NCBI RefSeq assembly: GCF_900156425.1
Contig: NZ_FTNO01000001.1
Location: forward strand, 1,426,001 to 1,490,000
Direction of reading: 5' to 3'
Origin: Haladaptatus litoreus
Lineage (GTDB): Archaea; Halobacteriota; Halobacteria; Halobacteriales; Haladaptataceae
DNA: 64,000 bases
Shown here piece by piece: positions 24,667 to 33,825 of the stretch. The position numbers and the translations under genes were made by a program. The notes under the pieces were generated by a model. The model made no database searches, had not been told where the DNA came from, and was given only the letters and a program-made list of their open reading frames with translations. Every line of letters begins with the position of its first letter. Position 1 is the first letter of the stretch.

Positions 24667-25194
24667 TTATCCCGAGATGGTCTGCTTTACCTTCTCCACC
24701 ACTCGAACGTTGCGAATAGCGGTGTCGGGATAGTTTCCATCCGCGTTCTTTTCCGCTGCTTTCACCATATCCCAGACGACGTTCAGTCCGGTCGTGACTC
24801 CCTCCAACGCTTCCATCTCACAGCCGGTTTTTCCGGTTGTCTCGACAGCAACCGTGAGCACGACGTAGTCATCGTGCACGGAGAAATCGATATCCACGTT
24901 CGTAATCGGAATCTGGTGGCACATCGGAATCGTCTCCCACGTATGTTTGACCGCCTGCACAGCGCCGATTCGTGCGGTCGCTAGCACGTCGCCCTTTTTC
25001 ACGTCGTTGTCCCGAATCGCCTCGATAGTTGACGGCTGGAGGTGAATTTCTCCCTCCGCGACCGCTCGACGGGCGGTGTCCGGTTTCCCGCCGACGTTCA
25101 CCATCTGCACCTCGCCGGAATCGTCGGTGTGCGTCAGTTCGTCGTCAGTCGATTTTCGGTCGGTCACCCTCTCGTCTGTCGAATCTTCATTCAT
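24667..25194 (-). CDS. moaC: Cyclic pyranopterin monophosphate synthase MoaC
   Basis: This enzyme converts the MoaA product to cyclic pyranopterin monophosphate in molybdenum cofactor synthesis. The 175-residue protein contains VNVGGKPDTARRAVAEGEIH, HTWETIPMCHQIPITNVDID and TGKTGCEMEALEGVTTGLNV, covering the active site. An N-terminal acidic extension of about 25 residues is typical of halophiles. The start at 25194 (MNEDSTDERV) overlaps the end of the upstream NAD(P)HX repair gene by 8 bases, indicating one operon. Confidence 0.95.
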   Translation of the reverse strand: MNEDSTDERVTDRKSTDDELTHTDDSGEVQMVNVGGKPDTARRAVAEGEIHLQPSTIEAIRDNDVKKGDVLATARIGAVQAVKHTWETIPMCHQIPITNVDIDFSVHDDYVVLTVAVETTGKTGCEMEALEGVTTGLNVVWDMVKAAEKNADGNYPDTAIRNVRVVEKVKQTISG

Positions 25195-26611
25195 CGTCGT
25201 CACCCCAGATTGCGCGGGGAACCGTCTCCAACATATCGGATGCGAGCAGACCCTCGCCGTATTCGTCGTACAGCAAGTCACCTGCTCGTCCGTTGACGTA
25301 GGAACCGACGCAGGCGGAATCGAAGGCGTCCGCGGTTCCGAAGAGTCCCGCGACGATTCCGGCGAGCACGTCGCCCGTTCCGCCGACTTTCATTCCCGTG
25401 TTCCCAGTTCGGACGACTCGCGTCCGCTCGCCGTCCGAAATCACGTCAGTCGCGCCCTTCGCCAGCACCACGTGGCCGAGGTCGCCTGCGAGCGTCTCGA
25501 TTTCGTCGGTTACCTCGCGCAGGTCGTCCGCCTTCGGGCCGCCCAACTCCGCGAGTTCCTTTCTGTTCGGCGTGCAGACCAACGTCGCGTCCGTATCGAG
25601 ATCAGGCACTGCGGGAAGGGCGTCGGCATCGACCACCGCCCGGCCGGAAAACGATTCGAGGAACTGGACTGCGGCCTCGATGGTTTCGTCGGCGTTCCCC
25701 AGTCCCGGCCCGAGAACGACCGTATCGTCGTACGATTCGGCCGTTTCGACCAGCCCATCGACCTGTTCGGGCGTGAGTCGGTCGCCCTCGTAGGGTTGGA
25801 CGATGAGGTCTTCCGCGTAGCCCTGAATTTCGCCTGCCACGGTGTCGGGTGCAGAGACGAACGAGAGGTCTGCTCCCGCCCGCAATGCGGCCTGTCCGGC
25901 CAGTGCTGGCGCACCTGTGTACGGGCCGCCGCCGATGACGAACGCGCGACCATCCACGTCACCGCGAACGCCGTGGAGGTCGCCCGGCCCGACGAATTTT
26001 TCCGCGCCGGACGGGATTCCGATGTCCGTGACGGTCACGTCGCAGTCTAAATCCGCGAGTCCGGGTTTCGTGTCGTGGAACGTGACGACGCGGTCTGCTT
26101 CGACCGCAGTTCCGTCGGCTTCCCCGGTATCCGCGTTGATTCCGGACGGCACGTCAACCGCGAGAACGGCCGCGTCGGAGTCGTTTATTTGCTCGGCGGC
26201 GGTCGCCTCCGGTTCGCGGAGCGCGCCGGTCACGCCGGTTCCGAGCATGGCATCTACGACGAGGTCACAGCCGGGCAAATCGAGATTCCGTGAGTCGGTC
26301 ACTTCCGTCGCGTCGTACTCCGACTGCCGGAGTGCCTCCCAGTTCTCGCGGGCAATGTCCGTGCCGATGGTTTCGGCGCGCCCGAGCAGGTGGACTGTCA
26401 CGTCGTACTCCTCCAGAAATCGAACCGCGACGAAGGCGTCCCCGCCGTTGTTGCCCCGGCCTGCGACGACGACGATTTTCTCCCCCGGTTCGGCGATTTC
26501 CCGCACTTCGCGGGCGATGGCGTTGCCGCTCGACTCCATCAACTGCTTGCGCGGGACGCCGAGCGCCTCGGCGTTTCGGTCTACCGCGGCCATCCTGTCT
26601 GCGGAAATCAT
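25187..26611 (-). CDS. nnr: Bifunctional NAD(P)HX epimerase/dehydratase
   Basis: A 474-residue metabolite-repair enzyme. The N-terminal YjeF domain (to about residue 210) epimerises damaged NAD(P)HX (KIVVVAGRGNNGGDAFVAVR). The C-terminal ribokinase-like domain performs ADP-dependent dehydration back to NAD(P)H (VIGGGPYTGAPALAGQAAL, VVLGPGLGN, MKVGGTGDVLAGIVAGLFG). ATG at 26611 (MISADRMAAVDRNAEALGVP) is the family start, not the longer frame to 26683. It is cotranscribed with moaC, a pairing I have seen in other haloarchaea. Confidence 0.92.
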   Translation of the reverse strand: MISADRMAAVDRNAEALGVPRKQLMESSGNAIAREVREIAEPGEKIVVVAGRGNNGGDAFVAVRFLEEYDVTVHLLGRAETIGTDIARENWEALRQSEYDATEVTDSRNLDLPGCDLVVDAMLGTGVTGALREPEATAAEQINDSDAAVLAVDVPSGINADTGEADGTAVEADRVVTFHDTKPGLADLDCDVTVTDIGIPSGAEKFVGPGDLHGVRGDVDGRAFVIGGGPYTGAPALAGQAALRAGADLSFVSAPDTVAGEIQGYAEDLIVQPYEGDRLTPEQVDGLVETAESYDDTVVLGPGLGNADETIEAAVQFLESFSGRAVVDADALPAVPDLDTDATLVCTPNRKELAELGGPKADDLREVTDEIETLAGDLGHVVLAKGATDVISDGERTRVVRTGNTGMKVGGTGDVLAGIVAGLFGTADAFDSACVGSYVNGRAGDLLYDEYGEGLLASDMLETVPRAIWGDDDE

Positions 26612-26749
26612 ACGCGGTTGTTCGCCCGGATTCGGGGTTAACGTTGTGGGTGTGTGGTGGATTGGACAGTCCGTTTGTGTCACCGACGACAGACCATGTC
26701 CAACACGTCAGGGGGTGACGTAAAGCCCCTATGCATCGAAGTGGGAAGT

Positions 26750-27679
26750 ATGCGAGTACTCATCGTCGGCGGCAGTGGTTTCGTCGGAACGGCTCTCACA
26801 AAGGAACTCGACGCGCGCGGCCACGACGTGACCGTACTCGCGCGGTCGCCCGAGGAAGCAGACCTCCCCGCCGGCGTCGAGACAGTTTCGGGTGACGTGA
26901 CCGACTACGACTCTATCGACGGCGCGTTCTCGGAACAGGACGCCGTTGTCAACCTCGTCGCGCTCTCCCCCCTGTTTCAACCCTCCGGGCCGGGCCACGA
27001 GGAAATCCATCTCGGTGGAACGAAACACGTCGTCCGCGCCTGCGAGGAACACGGCGTCCCGAAACTCGTCCAGATGAGCGCCCTCGGCGCAGACCCGGAC
27101 GGACAAACCGCCTACATCCGGACGAAGGGCAAAGCCGAGGAAGTCGTTCGGGATTCGTCGCTCGACTGGGTTCTCGTCCGGCCCTCCGTCGTGTTCGGCG
27201 ACGGTGGTGAGTTCGTTTCCTTCACGAAGTTCCTGACCACGCCCTACGTGACGGGACTCCCCGGCGGCGGAAAGACGCGCTTCCAACCCATCTGGGTCGG
27301 CGACCTCGCGCCCATACTGGCCGACTGCGTGGAGGACGATTCGCACGTCGGGCAGACGGTCGAAATCGGTGGCCCTGAAGTTCTCACCCTCGCCGACGTG
27401 ACGAAACTCGCCTATCGCGCGGAGGGGAAATCGGTTACCATCCTGCCGATTCCCATGCCGCTCGCCGGAATCGGCTTGAGCCTCGCCGACCCGCTTCCGT
27501 TCATCCCGATGGGAGGCGACCAGTATCGCTCCCTGAAGTTCGACAACACGGTCGCGGAGAACGACGTTTCGTCGTTCGACCGCGACCCGAGCGATTTGCG
27601 AACCCTCGCGGAGTATCTCGGTGTCGAAGACCGCTCCGGTGCAAGTGCGGCAGGCGGAACGACGCCGGGAACGGCGTAA
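26750..27679 (+). CDS. NAD(P)-binding protein, NDUFA9-like extended SDR
   Basis: A 309-residue atypical extended short-chain dehydrogenase related to the complex I NDUFA9 subunit. The N terminus MRVLIVGGSGFVGTALTKEL is a Rossmann fold; later marks are GTKHVVRACEEHGVPKLVQM and DWVLVRPSVVFGDGGEFVSF. The typical YxxxK is replaced by YIRTKGKAEE, which keeps Tyr and Lys spacing. ATG at 26750 is preferred. The cellular role (quinone or lipid-linked reductase, or complex I assembly) is open. It is divergent from nnr. Confidence 0.85.
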   Translation: MRVLIVGGSGFVGTALTKELDARGHDVTVLARSPEEADLPAGVETVSGDVTDYDSIDGAFSEQDAVVNLVALSPLFQPSGPGHEEIHLGGTKHVVRACEEHGVPKLVQMSALGADPDGQTAYIRTKGKAEEVVRDSSLDWVLVRPSVVFGDGGEFVSFTKFLTTPYVTGLPGGGKTRFQPIWVGDLAPILADCVEDDSHVGQTVEIGGPEVLTLADVTKLAYRAEGKSVTILPIPMPLAGIGLSLADPLPFIPMGGDQYRSLKFDNTVAENDVSSFDRDPSDLRTLAEYLGVEDRSGASAAGGTTPGTA

Positions 27680-27729
27680 CTGCCGTTTCGCTTCCCGCTT
27701 CGGTCGGTTCCACCTCCTCAACCCGAAAC

Positions 27730-27757
27730 TAACAGCTGAATATTAACAGCTGAATAA
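27730..27757. repeat. 14-bp AT-rich tandem repeat
   Basis: TAACAGCTGAATAT at 27730-27743 is followed by TAACAGCTGAATAA at 27744-27757, about 32 bases before the next start. It may hold promoter elements or a binding site containing the palindrome CAGCTG. Confidence 0.6.
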
Positions 27758-27788
27758 TAAGATACAGAAACGGCGTAGGGACCACTGA

Positions 27789-28331
27789 ATGAATCGGAGG
27801 ATGAAAATCGGTCTTCTCAGTGGCGCACTTCCGTCGATTGCCGGCCTGTTTGGATACTTCATCATCCCTGCGCTGTCCGGTAGTTACTATTGGCACGAGT
27901 TGGGGTACCTTCCCTTCCGAACACTCACTTCGAAGCCCTACTCGTATCACGTCATGGTATTGGCGGTGCCTTCGTTCGTCGGAATGTTCGGCGGAAGCCT
28001 GCTGGTACGCAAAATCGGAGAGGGTTCGAAAACGACCGACGCGATTCTGTTCACGGCACACCACTCCGTTCCAGTCGCAACCGTACTCGGACTGTTCGTC
28101 ATCGGTATTCTGCTTCCGTGGTTGGGGCTGTTTCAGAACCCATCGGAGGCAGGGTCTGCCGCTCTTTTTCTCGTATTCTACACTCTGATGGGTTTCGTCA
28201 TCGGTCTCCTCCTCGCCGCAATCGCAGTCGCCTACGTGCTGGTCGCGGTGTTCATCGGGAGCATCAGCGGCTACGTTCTCGCGTGGGCGTTTACCCGAGG
28301 ATGGGAGACGATTGAGCGACGTGAGGGATAA
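27789..28331 (+). CDS. Four-helix membrane protein of unknown function
   Basis: A 180-residue protein with four hydrophobic segments: GLLSGALPSIAGLFGYFIIP, YHVMVLAVPSFVGMFGGSLL, VPVATVLGLFVIGILLPWLG, and a long C-terminal pair around FLVFYTLMGFVIGLLLAAIA and VAYVLVAVFIGSISGYVLAW. I find no family motif. An in-frame ATG at 27801 is an alternative start. A tandem AT-rich repeat precedes it. It is not obviously linked to its neighbours. Confidence 0.65.
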   Translation: MNRRMKIGLLSGALPSIAGLFGYFIIPALSGSYYWHELGYLPFRTLTSKPYSYHVMVLAVPSFVGMFGGSLLVRKIGEGSKTTDAILFTAHHSVPVATVLGLFVIGILLPWLGLFQNPSEAGSAALFLVFYTLMGFVIGLLLAAIAVAYVLVAVFIGSISGYVLAWAFTRGWETIERREG

Positions 28332-28415
28332 TCGAACAAGACCCTCTTCACTTATCTCACCTCGTTCCACCGTTTTTCCACACTCCTTTTGCTCCTCCCG
28401 GCCATCCCCTCGAAC

Positions 28416-28961
28416 ATGTACGAGGTCGAAGTGAAGGTTCGCGCCGACCACGAGGAGGTTCGTGACCGACTGGACGAACTCGGTGCGAATCCGCTCGGCA
28501 AAGTCACGCAGGAGGATTTCTACTACGACGCGCCCCACCGGGATTTCGCGGAAACCGACGAAGCTCTCCGGGTTCGTCGGGAAGCGGGAGACGAAGAAAC
28601 CGTGGAGGTCGTGACGTACAAAGGCCCGTTGGTCGAAGAGGAGTCGAAGACGCGCAAGGAACACGAAACCGTCGTCGGCGACGGCGACACCGTGGATGCA
28701 CTGCTGTCCGCGCTAGGGTTCGACGCGACCGAAACAGTCCACAAGGAGCGCGAGCGATTCGAACTGGACAGCTACATCGTCACGCTCGATTCGGTAATGG
28801 GACTCGGCGAGTTCGTAGAGGTCGAAGCCGAGGCGGCGGAAACGGATGTGGAATCCGTTCGGGAGGGGGCGTACGATGTCCTCACTGATTTGAACCTCGA
28901 TCCGAACGAACAAGTCCGCACGTCGTACCTCGGTTTGCTCCTCGCCGATACGGGAGAGTAA
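28416..28961 (+). CDS. CYTH domain protein (class IV adenylate cyclase type)
   Basis: A 181-residue CYTH-fold protein, with the N-terminal ExExK signature MYEVEVKVRAD and acidic and basic strands lining the tunnel (FAETDEALRVRREAG, VEVVTYKGPLV, FELDSYIVTLDSVMGLGEFV, EVEAEA). The family includes CyaB cyclases and thiamine or inorganic triphosphatases; in archaea the activity is usually untested, so phosphohydrolase on a triphosphate substrate is equally likely. ATG at 28416 is chosen over 28389 by the motif position. Confidence 0.9.
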   Translation: MYEVEVKVRADHEEVRDRLDELGANPLGKVTQEDFYYDAPHRDFAETDEALRVRREAGDEETVEVVTYKGPLVEEESKTRKEHETVVGDGDTVDALLSALGFDATETVHKERERFELDSYIVTLDSVMGLGEFVEVEAEAAETDVESVREGAYDVLTDLNLDPNEQVRTSYLGLLLADTGE

Positions 28962-28989
28962 TACTGGCACGCCAAACCGTTTCCGCAAG

Positions 28990-28995
28990 TTATAG
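28990..28995 (+). promoter_or_regulatory. TATA element for the methionine adenosyltransferase gene
   Basis: TTATAG lies 26-31 bases before the start at 29021, the spacing of a leaderless archaeal transcript. Confidence 0.4.
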
Positions 28996-29020
28996 AATCC
29001 GTGACTGAGAACCTGAGATA

Positions 29021-30220
29021 ATGACAGAGCGGAACATTCAGGTGGAACCTATCGACCGCCGGGCAGTCGAAGACCAGGACATCGAAATCGTCGAGCGAAA
29101 GGGAATCGGCCACCCCGACTCTATCTGTGACGGTATCGCGGAGGCAATTTCTAGCGCACTCTCGCAGGCGTATCTCGACCGCGTCGGGAAGGTGCTCCAC
29201 TACAACACGGACGAAACGCAACTCGTCGCGGGCAGTTCGAACCCGCAGTTTGGCGGCGGCGAAATGGTCGAGCCCATCTACATCCTCCTCACCGGGCGCG
29301 CGACCAAGGAGTACGAGGGAACCAAAATCCCGACCGACACCATCGCACTGGAGGCGGCCCGCGATTACCTGAACGAGAACATTCCGGAACTCGACGTCGG
29401 CACGGACGTCATCCTCGACGTAAAACTCGGCGAAGGCAGTGGCGACCTCCAGAGCGTCTTCTCGGAAGACGGTGCCACGGTTCCGATGGCGAACGACACG
29501 AGCTTCGGCGTCGGCCACGCTCCGCTTAGCGAAACCGAGCAAATCGTCCTAAACGCGGAAGACCGACTCAACAACGAGTTCGTCGCGGAGTACCCCGCGC
29601 TCGGCCCGGACGTGAAAATCATGGGCAAGCGCGAGCGCGACACAATCGACGTGACCGTCGCCGCCGCGATGGTGGATTCCTACATCGACAACCGCGACGA
29701 GTACGACGAGATGGTGGAGAACGTCCGGGACTACGTCCACGGCGTCGCCGAGGAGTACACCGACCGCGAGGTGAACATCCACGTCAACACTGCCGACACC
29801 GAGGATAGCATCTACCTCACCACGACCGGCACGAGCGCCGAAATGGGCGATGACGGGTCGGTCGGTCGGGGCAACCGCGCAAACGGCCTCATCACGCCGA
29901 ATCGCTCCATGAGCATGGAAGCGACGAGCGGGAAGAACCCGGTCAATCACATCGGAAAAATCTACAACCTGCTAAGCACCAGCATCGCGGAAACCGTCGT
30001 TTCCGAAGTCGATGGCATCCGCGACATGCGGGTTCGCCTGTTGTCCCAAATCGGCCGCCCAATCGACGAACCACACGTCGCGGACGCACAGGTCGTCACG
30101 GAAGACGGCGTCACCCTCGCCGACATCGAAGACGACATCGTCGCAATCGTAGACGAGGAACTTGCGAACGTGACGACCATCACGGAACGCGCCGTCAACG
30201 GCGACGTTCGAACCTTCTAA
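29021..30220 (+). CDS. mat: Methionine adenosyltransferase, archaeal type
   Basis: This enzyme makes S-adenosylmethionine from methionine and ATP. The 399-residue protein belongs to the archaeal MAT family, distinct from bacterial Met[21 protein letters not shown] at the N terminus, [20 protein letters not shown] and [16 protein letters not shown] toward the C terminus. The length is as expected. It stands alone with a promoter about 26-31 bases upstream. It supplies SAM for the several methyltransferases seen in this window. Confidence 0.96.
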   Translation: MTERNIQVEPIDRRAVEDQDIEIVERKGIGHPDSICDGIAEAISSALSQAYLDRVGKVLHYNTDETQLVAGSSNPQFGGGEMVEPIYILLTGRATKEYEGTKIPTDTIALEAARDYLNENIPELDVGTDVILDVKLGEGSGDLQSVFSEDGATVPMANDTSFGVGHAPLSETEQIVLNAEDRLNNEFVAEYPALGPDVKIMGKRERDTIDVTVAAAMVDSYIDNRDEYDEMVENVRDYVHGVAEEYTDREVNIHVNTADTEDSIYLTTTGTSAEMGDDGSVGRGNRANGLITPNRSMSMEATSGKNPVNHIGKIYNLLSTSIAETVVSEVDGIRDMRVRLLSQIGRPIDEPHVADAQVVTEDGVTLADIEDDIVAIVDEELANVTTITERAVNGDVRTF

Positions 30221-30319
30221 CCGGTATCGAAATCGCAACTCTTCTTCGAATAGATATTTGCCTTCGAATCGCTACCCGTCTTCGACACTCGTTTATTGTG
30301 GCTTCTGCTATGGCCGTCT

Positions 30320-31489
30320 ATGCACCCGTCGGGAGCCGACACCGTCCTCGTTCGGCACGGGGACGTGGGCGTGAAGAGTAGGAAAGTGCAGACCGAGATG
30401 GAGCGACGGCTCCGCGACAACATGGCCGCGATTCTCGAAGATAGAGATATCGACGCCGAAGTCGAACGGCGCTGGTCGCGCCTTCTCGTCCACACGGACG
30501 AGCAATCGGTCGAAGAGGCGACGACTGCCGCCGCGGACACCTTCGGCGTTCAGTCTGCCAGTCCGGTAGTCGTCGTCTCGCCAGAACAGGAACTCATCGA
30601 AGAGACGCTCGCCGACGCCGCACAGGAACATTACGATGGGGGAACCTTCGCCGTGCGCGCCCGCCGCGCCTCGAAAGACCATCCGTTCACTAGCGCGGAA
30701 CTCGAACGCAAGGGCGGAACCGCCGTCTGGGAGGCGGTGGAAAACCCCGAAGTCGATTTAGACGACCCGGACATCACGTTCTCCGTCGAAGTCCGCGAGA
30801 CGGAAGCGTTCGTCTTCATCGAGAAGCGAGATGGGCCGGGTGGTCTCCCGCTCGGCACCCAGACGAAACTCGTCTCGCTGGTTAGTGGCGGCATCGACTC
30901 GCCCGTTTCGACGTGGGAGGTCATGAAACGCGGCAGTCCGGTGATTCCGGTCTACCTCGAACTCGGCGATTACGGTGGCGCAGACCACGAGGCCCGCGCA
31001 ATCGAGACAGTTCGGAAGCTCAAAAAATACGCCCCGAATCACGACATGCGGGTTCGAAAAGTCCCCGCAGGCGAGGCGATGAATCGCCTCGCGGACGAAG
31101 TCGGCCCGGCCCGGATGCTCTCGTTCCGGCGGTTCATGTACCGCGTCGCCGAGCACATCGCCCGCGAGGAATCCGCCCACGGAATCGTCACGGGGGAGGC
31201 TATCGGACAGAAATCCAGCCAGACCGCGCGCAACCTCGGCGTGGTGAGTGCCGCGACGACGATGCCGATTCACCGGCCCCTGCTCACGATGGACAAAAGC
31301 GACATCGTCGCCTGCGCCCGGAAAATCGACACCTACACCGATTCCACGATTCCGGCGGGCTGTAACCGCATCGCGCCGGATTATCCCGAGACGAACGCCA
31401 CCCTCGAAATCGCCCAAAACGCCGACCCCGATGGGATTTTCGAGTTGGCCGAGGAGGCCGCCGAGAACGTCGAACTCGTCGAGCTTTGA
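30320..31489 (+). CDS. thiI: tRNA sulfurtransferase ThiI (4-thiouridine synthesis)
   Basis: A 389-residue enzyme that activates tRNA U8 for thiolation and may feed thiazole synthesis. The N-terminal ferredoxin-like/THUMP part spans about residues 1-170. The PP-loop SGGIDSPVSTWEVMKRGSPV follows. The C-terminal AANH domain has TGEAIGQKSSQTARNLGVVS and AGCNRIAPDYPETNATLEIA. There is no rhodanese domain, as in other archaea. ATG at 30320 is chosen over 30296. A decayed copy of its C-terminal coding sequence appears after the next gene (about 31955-32035). Confidence 0.93.
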   Translation: MHPSGADTVLVRHGDVGVKSRKVQTEMERRLRDNMAAILEDRDIDAEVERRWSRLLVHTDEQSVEEATTAAADTFGVQSASPVVVVSPEQELIEETLADAAQEHYDGGTFAVRARRASKDHPFTSAELERKGGTAVWEAVENPEVDLDDPDITFSVEVRETEAFVFIEKRDGPGGLPLGTQTKLVSLVSGGIDSPVSTWEVMKRGSPVIPVYLELGDYGGADHEARAIETVRKLKKYAPNHDMRVRKVPAGEAMNRLADEVGPARMLSFRRFMYRVAEHIAREESAHGIVTGEAIGQKSSQTARNLGVVSAATTMPIHRPLLTMDKSDIVACARKIDTYTDSTIPAGCNRIAPDYPETNATLEIAQNADPDGIFELAEEAAENVELVEL

Positions 31490-31574
31490 GATGCTATTGT
31501 TCGACGAATTTGAATAGCTAGAACTCTGCCATCCGATGAAAACAACAATAGTCCTTGGTATCGTTCGTAGTCGT

Positions 31575-31949
31575 ATGAGCACCGACGACCGAACCCGAGT
31601 CAAAGACATGATGTCGACGCCGTTGAAGACTATTTCTCCGGAGGCAACGGTCACGGAGGCCGCCACAGTGATGCGTGAAAACGAGATTAGTGCGTTGGTC
31701 GTGACGACCACTCCGCGGGCAATAATCAGCAGTTCCGACGTACTCGACGCCGCTGCCAACGGTTTAGACCCCACCGAGTTGCAGGTTTCGGACGTGATGA
31801 CGACGGACGTGGAGACTGTTACTCCCGACCTCTATATGGAAGAGGTCGCAGCGATGATGACTACCTTCGGTATCAAACATCTTCCTGTCGTCGATGGCGA
31901 TTACGTCGGGATGGTTTCTTCGACTGACGTTACTGCTCTCCTCTCCTAA
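31575..31949 (+). CDS. Two-CBS-domain protein
   Basis: A 124-residue protein made only of a CBS pair. The first domain is VKDMMSTPLKTISPEATVTE with AATVMRENEISALVV; the second is VSDVMTTDVETVTPDLYMEE with GIKHLPVVDGDYVGMVSSTD. Such modules bind adenosine nucleotides and usually regulate partner proteins. The inter-domain part is short and the first domain's last strand (AIISSSDVLDAA) slightly altered. ATG at 31575 is chosen over 31536. It sits between thiI and a thiI-like remnant, so it may have been inserted there. Confidence 0.88.
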   Translation: MSTDDRTRVKDMMSTPLKTISPEATVTEAATVMRENEISALVVTTTPRAIISSSDVLDAAANGLDPTELQVSDVMTTDVETVTPDLYMEEVAAMMTTFGIKHLPVVDGDYVGMVSSTDVTALLS

Positions 31950-31954
31950 CGACT

Positions 31955-32035
31955 CAAAACCTCCGCGGGTTCAGCAGTGAGCCGGATTATTCTGAGGTGA
32001 GCGCAACTCTCGAAATCGCGGAGAACCGGATAACT
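31955..32035 (+). pseudogene. Relic of a thiI C-terminal coding segment
   Basis: In one forward frame this stretch reads PRGFSSEPDYSEVSATLEIAEN (quoted as two parts: EPDYSEVSATLEIAEN, preceded by PRGFSS), closely matching ThiI PAGCNRI-APDYPETNATLEIAQN, and the nucleotides also align. It has no start and dies at a stop soon after. It is either a duplicated fragment or the end of a second thiI copy. The rest of the 280-base gap holds an 8-bp hairpin at 32067-32095 and nothing else I can name. Confidence 0.6.
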
Positions 32036-32066
32036 CGTTCGTATCTCCCGTGTCGGTACGATTGGT

Positions 32067-32095
32067 AACCTGCGCAATCGCGACTAACGCAGGTT
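32067..32095. other. 8-bp inverted repeat AACCTGCG / CGCAGGTT
   Basis: Arms at 32067-32074 and 32088-32095 flank a 13-base loop between the thiI relic and the convergent PadR-like gene. It may end transcripts from one or both sides; no T run follows. Confidence 0.3.
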
Positions 32096-32230
32096 GGTCA
32101 TTTGCGCGCTATGTGATCACGACTCCACCGAAATCGCTGCGACGAAACCGACAGTGCGAAATCGACACCGGTGACCGTCTGTCGGGAGCGAGCCACGACG
32201 ACAAACACCGTCATTACACCGTTCTGAATA

Positions 32231-32521
32231 TCACTCCGAACCGTCGTGTTCTACCTTCTCTTGCATCCACTGAAGTTGCTCATGCAAACGCCGTTCCCCC
32301 ACGTCAGTCAGTGAATACACGTCGTACAGACCCTCAACCCGCTTTTCGACGTGGCCTGCCTCCACGAGGCTGGTCAACGTGCTGTAAAATCGCTTCGGGT
32401 CGAGCTGTGTGTCGTAGTGCGATTCGAGACGGGATTTGAGTCGCTGGCCGCGGAGTTCCCCGGCCTCCGCGAGCAGAATACACATGTCGCGCCGAGTGCC
32501 GCTTTGGTGCCATCGCGTCAT
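32231..32521 (-). CDS. PadR-like winged-helix regulator
   Basis: A 96-residue winged-helix protein: LLAEAGELRGQRLKSRLESH, then RFYSTLTSLVEAGHVEKRVE and YSLTDVGERRLHEQLQWMQE. The pattern of a short helix-turn-helix, wing (VEGLYDVYSLT) and C-terminal helix fits PadR-family regulators, here without the larger C-terminal domain. It diverges from the small gene at 32608 with an 86-base shared promoter region. Ligand and targets are unknown. Confidence 0.75.
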   Translation of the reverse strand: MTRWHQSGTRRDMCILLAEAGELRGQRLKSRLESHYDTQLDPKRFYSTLTSLVEAGHVEKRVEGLYDVYSLTDVGERRLHEQLQWMQEKVEHDGSE

Positions 32522-32607
32522 GGCTCAGTCGACACAGTCCTCGGACACCTACCTTTTGCTTCGGTGGAACCGATACCTTCGACTGCCCTGCCTTCGAATA
32601 CCAATCT

Positions 32608-32877
32608 ATGACCACGATTTCGGAAAACGGAATATCGGCGACCTATTTCGAAACCGACCACGAGCGCGTCCTCGAATTTTCTCGTGACGGGCGAACCGCG
32701 GCAGTTGCACAAAATATCGAGGGGTACGGCATGCTCAAAGTGCGCGACACGCCGGACAGCCCCGAAATCGAGCGGTACTACGGCTTCGACATGGCGCTCG
32801 ACCACGCGGCGGAACTGCTCGGCGTGAAACCGACCGATTTGCCGGTTCCCGACCCCGGCGCCGATATGGGTATGTAA
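32608..32877 (+). CDS. Small conserved haloarchaeal protein (DUF7111-like)
   Basis: An 89-residue protein: TERVLEFSRDGR-type strand (here DHERVLEFSRDGRTAAVAQN), IEGYGMLKVRDTPDSPEIER, YYGFDMALDHAAELLGVKPT and a Pro-rich end PVPDPGADMGM. I recall this as a short family restricted to haloarchaea (DUF7111), conserved to the last residues. No function is known. It lies 134 bases before dacZ on the same strand. Confidence 0.7.
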   Translation: MTTISENGISATYFETDHERVLEFSRDGRTAAVAQNIEGYGMLKVRDTPDSPEIERYYGFDMALDHAAELLGVKPTDLPVPDPGADMGM

Positions 32878-33011
32878 GATTTTCGAGTTGTGAACGTAGA
32901 TGAGGATGAAAACCTCTCGAATCCACGAGGAGGGTCGTATTCATAAAAAGAAATCACGGGTGACATATACCCCCGCAAACCTTTTCTCCGGTGATTGAGT
33001 GACCTTCTATA

Positions 33012-33824
33012 ATGACTGACCTGAGCGAACTTCTTGAGGACCTTGTCAGTGGCGTTGACGCGGTGTTCCTCTTCTCTCCAAGCGGGTCGTACTACGAGCG
33101 GTTCGCCGACCTGGACGGTCCTGACCTGGTTGTCGTCGCCCCCGACAACAACGTCGGCGCGAGCAACTACGTCGAACTGCCGTTGGAGTTCGACAACGTG
33201 AAAGACCGCATCCGATTCGGCATCGAGGGAGCTATCGACCACGGACTCGCGGAGGACGGCGACGAACTCACCTGTATCGCCAGCATGTTCGGTGATAGCA
33301 TCGACACCGTCACCCGAACCCGAGCGAACGAGGAATCCCACTCCGGCATCTACGACCTGTTCGCCAACTCACGGGCCGACCCCGGCGTCATCCGCGACGT
33401 GTTCGAAGTCGCCATCGAACTGGGGAAGAAAGGACAGAAAGGCAAACCAGTCGGCGCGCTGTTCGTCGTCGGCGACGCGGGCAAAGTAATGAACAAGTCG
33501 CGCCCGCTTTCTTACAACCCATTCGAGAAATCGCACGTCCACGTCGGCGACCCCATCGTGAACGTCATGCTGAAGGAGTTCTCCCGACTGGACGGTGCCT
33601 TCGTCATCTCGGATTCGGGGAAAATCGTCTCCGCCTATCGCTACCTCGAACCATCCGCCGAGGGGGTGGACATCCCGAAAGGACTCGGCGCTCGCCACAT
33701 GGCGGCGGGGGCGATTACGCGCGACACCAACGCCACGGCAATCGTCCTCTCCGAGAGCGACGGCCTCGTCCGGTCGTTCAAGGGCGGTGAACTGATTCTC
33801 GAACTCGACCCGGAGGGGTATTAG
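33012..33824 (+). CDS. dacZ: Diadenylate cyclase DacZ
   Basis: This enzyme makes cyclic di-AMP from two ATP. In Haloferax volcanii DacZ is essential and c-di-AMP levels affect osmotic behaviour. The 270-residue protein has a DisA_N-type C-terminal domain with the catalytic LDGAFVISDSGKIVSA and GARHMAAGAITRDTNATAIV motifs. The N-terminal 120 residues are the archaeal DacZ-specific part. It ends with GGAGGGG-like sequence that doubles as the ribosome-binding site for the mscS gene starting one base after its stop. Confidence 0.95.
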   Translation: MTDLSELLEDLVSGVDAVFLFSPSGSYYERFADLDGPDLVVVAPDNNVGASNYVELPLEFDNVKDRIRFGIEGAIDHGLAEDGDELTCIASMFGDSIDTVTRTRANEESHSGIYDLFANSRADPGVIRDVFEVAIELGKKGQKGKPVGALFVVGDAGKVMNKSRPLSYNPFEKSHVHVGDPIVNVMLKEFSRLDGAFVISDSGKIVSAYRYLEPSAEGVDIPKGLGARHMAAGAITRDTNATAIVLSESDGLVRSFKGGELILELDPEGY

Positions 33825-33825
33825 G

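Noticed and set aside
30758..31774. 338-codon minus-strand frame across thiI and the CBS gene
   Set aside because: Antisense to two well-supported genes; no family motif.
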